This document shows, in pieces, positions 59,250 through 64,000 of a DNA stretch of 64,000 nt. Every line of letters begins with the position of its first letter. The first letter of the stretch is position 1. The position numbers were made by a program, and so were the translations under genes. The notes beneath the pieces are model-generated. The model made no database searches. It was not told the origin of the DNA and saw only the letters and a list, made by a program, of their open reading frames with translations. Source of the stretch: Elephas maximus indicus (taxonomy: Eukaryota > Chordata > Mammalia > Proboscidea > Elephantidae); assembly GCF_024166365.1 (NCBI RefSeq), contig NC_064822.1, positions 103,040,823 to 103,104,822 on the forward strand. The letters are read 5' to 3'.

Positions 59250-61415
59250 TAGGGAATCAATTTCCATTCTTGGGTCTAGAGTAACCTCTGAGTTGATTTT
59301 ATTAACCTACTCTTCTGACCCACTTTAAGCAAAATCGAAACTGCCCAACAGCAGTTTCAAGAGCTTCTCGAAAGAGCAGTGATTAGCATTGGAGGAGCAG
59401 CCACATGAGGGTGGAAGTAGGACTGTCTTGCTATACTGCTAATCTTCACCACTATAGGAATACTAAACCCTGGTTAACCATAGATTTAATGGGTTAAGAG
59501 AATAAAATGCTGGATACTACTGAAGGTCCGTAGGGTGGCGAATAACTTCTTTCCTATTCCTGATATTTCCTTTCATTGAAGAGAATTCTAATAGCGTAGC
59601 ACTCCTGACCTCCTCTCCTTCACTCACTCCTCAGGGCAGGTGGAGCCGCTTACAAGGAGCATGTGTGGTCTATCTCTTTTCTCTTGCCTTCCTCTCGGGA
59701 GAGGGGGGCCTTCTCCAGGCTCGGAATCTGCCCCTCTTTGGGGAGACTCTGTGGTTGTCCAGTGCATCCAGTGACTGGGGAATAAGTGTGTCTAAGCCTG
59801 TGCTTTCATATTAGGAAGTCCAGTTACTCAAATGTCTGCTTTGTTAGAAAAAAAGCGATATCTTGGTCTCCACCTGCAGGCTCCTTTATCTGATTTCTCC
59901 GATGGTTCAGAACCAGTTGGGCAGCGTGGTATTATTTACTGGACTCCCTCAAAGCCCCTAGTAATTAGTATTAATAATAGTATTACATATATTATATGGA
60001 AATAAAACTGTAAATATAAATAATTATGATAGAGTTTTGGTTATACTTAGGAGAAACAATAAGTCACAATAATGTTTGGCAAATCCTGGGAGTAAACATC
60101 CTGCTGATACAAGAACAGAAAACTGAATGGGGGTGAAGAGGATGGTGCAGTTAGATGAGTAATTAAATAACATAAAAAAATAACATATATATGTTTAAGT
60201 TCAGAAAATCCCATTGGTTCTAATTCACCAGGGAGGCAGTGTTTCTGACCATGAGAGTAACCAGATCTTACCTAGAGAGAATAATAATACTATTTATTGG
60301 GAGTGGGAAGGGGTAGGAGATTGCAGAAGAAAAAAGCACTAAAATGGATCTTCAAGACGCTTAAGGAAGTTCATCTTGGGAACTACCTCTAGGGTGACCA
60401 GTTGTTTTCCATTTCCTTCAAGGTCAGGACAAGGAAAAATAACTGGAAGAATTTTCTGCTTATGGATTTTTTTTAAACATGAAAATGACTGACCAAGGAG
60501 TATAATTTCCTGCTCCATAGGTGTTTGAGAATATTTCAATGTAAATTCTGGTACGCTGGATCTGGCTTAGCTTTGGTCTAATCCAAAGACAAGCGACAGA
60601 CTGCAGATTGCAGCCTGCGTAGTTATCAGTACCCACAGGCAAATCCATGGCCCCTCCTCCTAATCTCCATCGTTAGTTAATGGTATTAACAAACTCTTGG
60701 TCACCCAACTCAGAATACAAGAGGTCACTCTCTTTCTAACCTTATTAACTGGCCATTAAGTGCTAGTAAGTATTCTTTATTTTCCCCTATTCTCCTACTG
60801 GGACCCTCTACTCCAGCTACTACTTACCTTTCTCAAATACTTGATAGTTTTCTGAGCTTCATAGTCTCTGCATATATGCGATGTCTTCTCTGGAATTTAT
60901 CCATTTTCCTCCATTTGACAAGCTTCTACTTCTGGAAGACCAACCTCAACTCTTGCATCCATAGTGAAGCCTTCAGTAACTCCTGCCCACTTCACCCCAG
61001 CTGAAGTTGCACTTGTTCCTGTATCTACTAGAGAAAACACGTAGCATATGCTTCAAAGGCTTCTCCTCTTATTAACTGTGTTGTTCAGGCAAGGATAGCA
61101 GCCTTGCCTGTCCCCTGTGCTGGTATTCCCTTGCTGCTCTCATGCACTCTCCTGACCTGCAATGGTACGGAGGTGCACATCCATGGCTGCCTGTGGCCCA
61201 GGGGCTGATGAGAAAAGGGGAAGGAGTACTTGGTACTCAACTGCTTTCCCAATGCAAAATCCCTAGCCAGTGCTCCTGAGCTTTGTTTAGTGCTGCTGCT
61301 TACCAGCATGCCAAAGCGCTAATCTTTCAGTCACAGGGCTTGTTGGCCCCACCTGGGCCGTAGACAAAATAGCCTTGCTGATATAGACCTGACCCAGGGA
61401 GATTGACTGGCACTA
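59250..61415. other. No gene recognised
   Basis: Unique-looking. An AT-rich tract lies at about 59960-60040 and 60160-60200. Short frames show no recognisable protein. Confidence 0.5.
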
Positions 61416-61425
61416 CCTGGAGGAA

Positions 61426-61638
61426 GGGGTCCCTGGGTGGTGCAAATGGTTTGCACTGGACAACTACTGACTGAAATGTTGGCAGTTAGAATCTACCTAG
61501 TGGCATTGTGGAGGAAAGGCCTGGAGATCTGCTTCCATAAAGATTCCAACCAAGAAAACCCTGTGGAGCTCAGTTCTACTCTGTAGCACATGGGGTCACC
61601 ATGAGTAAGAATCGACTCCAGGGCAATATTTTTCTCCA
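61426..61638 (+). repeat. AfroSINE, 'cacatggggt' subclass, with TSD
   Basis: 'ggggtccctgggtggtgcaa', 'aaggcctggagatctgcttc', 'tgtagcacatggggtcacca', 'gactccagggcaat'. Flanked by CTGGAGGAA (61417-61425 and 61639-61647). Confidence 0.92.
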
Positions 61639-62019
61639 CTGGAGGAAAAAAACCTTTCCTTGTAACCAAACCTTTCCCTGTAACTACCCAGAAGGGGTTT
61701 CAGTTCCCTGTCAGTCTGTGAAATTATTCAAACAAACCAATCACATCCTCCTGTAGGAACTAGGGGCAGCCCACCCTCTGAATACTACAAAGGCTGCCTC
61801 TCACAGCCCCTAGTTGTTCACTTAGTTTCTGGATGCAACCCCGGTGTGGCCCTGTGTTGCATATGGTATCCTTCTCCCCTGGACTATAAATATATGTCAC
61901 TAACAAAATACTATTGATCTCATTGTCTGATGTTGAGTGTCTGTGTTCAGCCATCCCTATAACCCTAGAGTGGGAATTCTTCCCCCACCAATGGGGCAAA
62001 TAGGAGGTGATTAAAACAA

Positions 62020-62300
62020 TAGCTCCTTAAATTTAGAGATTTTATGTACTATTTCCTGGCACACTGCTAACACATAGCATTTGTTCAATATATATTTGTT
62101 GAAAGAATAGTAGAATAAATTGCCATCCAAATTCTGATTTTCTATATTATTCAATGTTGCCAGTTACATAAACTTTAGAAATCAACTCCTATAAGCCTAT
62201 TTTCTCATCAGTAAAAAGATTCGTATTATAGGGTTGTTGTGAAGGTTAAGAGGAAATTTATTCATCTGAACAAAAATAAGCATGTACATGTAGCTTAATA
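62020..62300 (+). repeat. L2-like 3' end followed by MIR-like piece
   Basis: 'cctggcacactgctaacaca' and 'gttcaatatatatttgttga' match an L2 3' end. 'ctattttctcatcagtaaaa' and 'tatagggttgttgtgaaggt' match the MIR 3' half. Both are diverged. Confidence 0.5.
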
Positions 62301-62310
62301 GAGAAGGTGC

Positions 62311-63345
62311 ACAATACATTTTAATTTACTCTTCCCTTTTGTAGGTCATTGGATAATTAAAAACATTAACTAGGACATTTCATTTTTAAATGTCAGTAAT
62401 CCTGAAAATGCCAGAAGCCTTTTAAAAACTGAATCCATCAATTAAAAATACATTTCTTAAGCATTGTTAAGTGCCATAGATGCTGTGTCCTGGCAAAGTG
62501 TACAATACAGTTGAGGGCAGGCATATTTAACAAATAAAATATAGTACAATATGGTTAAAAGTTCTAACAGGGTTTCAATAAAGTATTTAAGAATCTCAAG
62601 GTTAATGGAAGAATAAAATACTCAGGAAAAATCTGCACAAAAATCTGCAAGCAAAAATACATGCTGATGACTAATAGATAAATTCAAAAAGGTTGTTTTT
62701 GGAAAACAGCTCTGTAAAAGAAAAGAAAGGCAATCTGAGAAGAAGAGGTAAGCCCAGAAAGTCTTTCAGTTTAGATATAAACTTGAAATGATGTCCAAAC
62801 TTATAGGATGATCTTATGAAACAGGAAGTAGCCATAAAAAGATATGATTTTAGTAAATTGAATAACCAGTGGGTATGTGATTTTTGTGGTATAATAGGTA
62901 GACTCAGTGATGAGAAACAGTTTCTGATAAAAGAATTTTTTTCCCACTTTGATCTTTATTAAGAAAGATAAAGATTCCTGTTCCCTAATTTGATGAGTGG
63001 ACAAATTAGAGTTACCAAATTCCGTAACAGCCAATACTCAGGTATTTTTGAAAGCGAATACACAGAATAAATGATGTAAATTCATTGAGGCTGAAAAAAT
63101 GTAGTTGTTTTCCCTTCTGATTACATATTACTCAGAAAGCCCTGGAATTGTGGTATTTAAAGAGAATTTAAAACATTCCAGAAGTAATTTTGGCAACCTG
63201 TGATTTTCATGAACACATCTATATGAACCTCGAAGGAATTTTGGAATAGAATTGGGAGATAACAGGTAATAAACTTTGCCAAAAGCATGTGGCTCTGTGT
63301 TTGGGCAGACATTTGAAGGACAGATATAAATGACTTTTAAGGGAA
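62311..63345. other. No gene recognised
   Basis: AT-rich, with possible old repeat remnants around 62450-62640. No supported ORF. Confidence 0.45.
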
Positions 63346-63348
63346 GCC

Positions 63349-63508
63349 AGGAGCCCTGGTGGTGCAATGGTTAAGAGCTTGGTGGCTAACCAGAAGGTTG
63401 GCAGTTTGAATCCACCAGCTGCTCCTTGGAAATCCTACGGGGTAGTTCTGTGCCGTCCTTTAGGGTTGCTATGCATTGGAATCAACTCGATGGCAATGGG
63501 TTTGGAAG
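63349..63508 (+). repeat. AfroSINE, short form, well preserved
   Basis: 'ggagccctggtggtgcaatg', 'gctgctccttggaaatccta', 'tagggttgctatgcattgga', 'tcgatggcaatgggtttgg'. Confidence 0.92.
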
Positions 63509-63614
63509 GAAGGACAACTAATCCTTAGTGTGAGTCCTTGGAGCCTTCTGCTGGCAACTCTTCAACAAGATGGATACTGAGTAGTTTTTTTGCCCCTCAC
63601 TGTGCCTTGCCAAT

Positions 63615-64000
63615 TGCAGTGGATTGAATTGTGTCCCCTCCAAAAAGATATGTTGAAGTTCTAACCCCTGTATTTGTGAATGTGACATTGTTTAGGGGGA
63701 AATAGGGCCTTTCTTTGAAGATATTATCAGTGAAATCATACCGGGGTAGGGTAGGTCCTAGTCCTAATCCCTTCTGAGTGGTGTCTTATAAAAGAAGAGA
63801 ACAGATACAGCAAAAGAGTCACACACAGGGGAGGATCCATCTACAAGCCAAAGAACACCAAAAAATGCCCAAGCCTACCAATAAGGAAAGATCTTCCCCT
63901 AGAGCTGACAGAGAGAGAGCTTAGCCCTGCTGATGCCCCAGACTCAGACTTCTAGCCTCCAGAGCTGAGATAAAATAAATTTCTGTTCTTTAAAGCCACC
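63615..64000 (+). mobile_element. MaLR-like LTR, cut by window end
   Basis: 'tggattgaattgtgtcccct', 'aaatagggcctttctttgaa', 'catctacaagccaaagaaca', 'cagacttctagcctccagag', 'aataaatttctgttctttaa' follow a MaLR-type LTR in sense. The 3' end lies beyond the window. Confidence 0.75.

Overview
The window is nuclear DNA from a placental mammal, very probably an afrotherian and most likely an elephant or close relative. The evidence is about thirty AfroSINE copies (tRNA-like head, body around 'TCGCTATGAGTCGGAA', tail in TTTGGTTTTTGG or ACAACAACA), fragments of a BovB/RTE-type LINE whose 3' end matches the SINE tail, and long L1 elements of a non-primate type. Older mammalian repeats (MIR, L2, HAL1/L1M, MaLR LTRs) lie between them. 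Species and family names come from recognition of consensus-like text, not from a database search.

Only two protein-coding genes are supported. CCDC184 (22591-23184, +) is an intact single-exon gene inside a CpG island. OR10AD1 (54812 to about 55775, -) is an odorant receptor with all seven-helix landmarks but without an ATG at the expected start. From memory, these genes are neighbours on human 12q13.11 in the same relative orientation, so the window looks like the orthologous interval. The usual neighbours ASB8 and H1-7 were not seen.

Layout: 0-21.6 kb is repeat-rich flank, with an RTE endonuclease fragment at the left edge, a run of AfroSINEs at 2.5-4.7 kb, an old HAL1/L1M block at 9.3-12.8 kb carrying an RTE 3' end, and a MaLR solo LTR at 17.0-17.4 kb. 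CCDC184 with its promoter island and 3' UTR occupies 21.6-24.4 kb. Mostly unique sequence with MIR, L2 and MaLR pieces follows to 35 kb. A second CpG-rich promoter-like block with no recognisable gene sits at 35.1-36.1 kb. From 36.2 to 51.8 kb a MIR is split by a near-full-length L1, which is itself interrupted by a SINE/RTE tail, a 5'-truncated L1 and a second near-full-length L1. OR10AD1 and more SINE, LINE and LTR pieces fill 52-64 kb.

The two genes show no functional link to each other. The most informative part is the retrotransposon record. RTE 5' and 3' ends, AfroSINEs and a rarer tRNA-Gly-headed composite SINE with clean target-site duplications can be compared directly within one window, and the nested L1s preserve promoter, inter-ORF, 3' UTR and 3'-transduction features.
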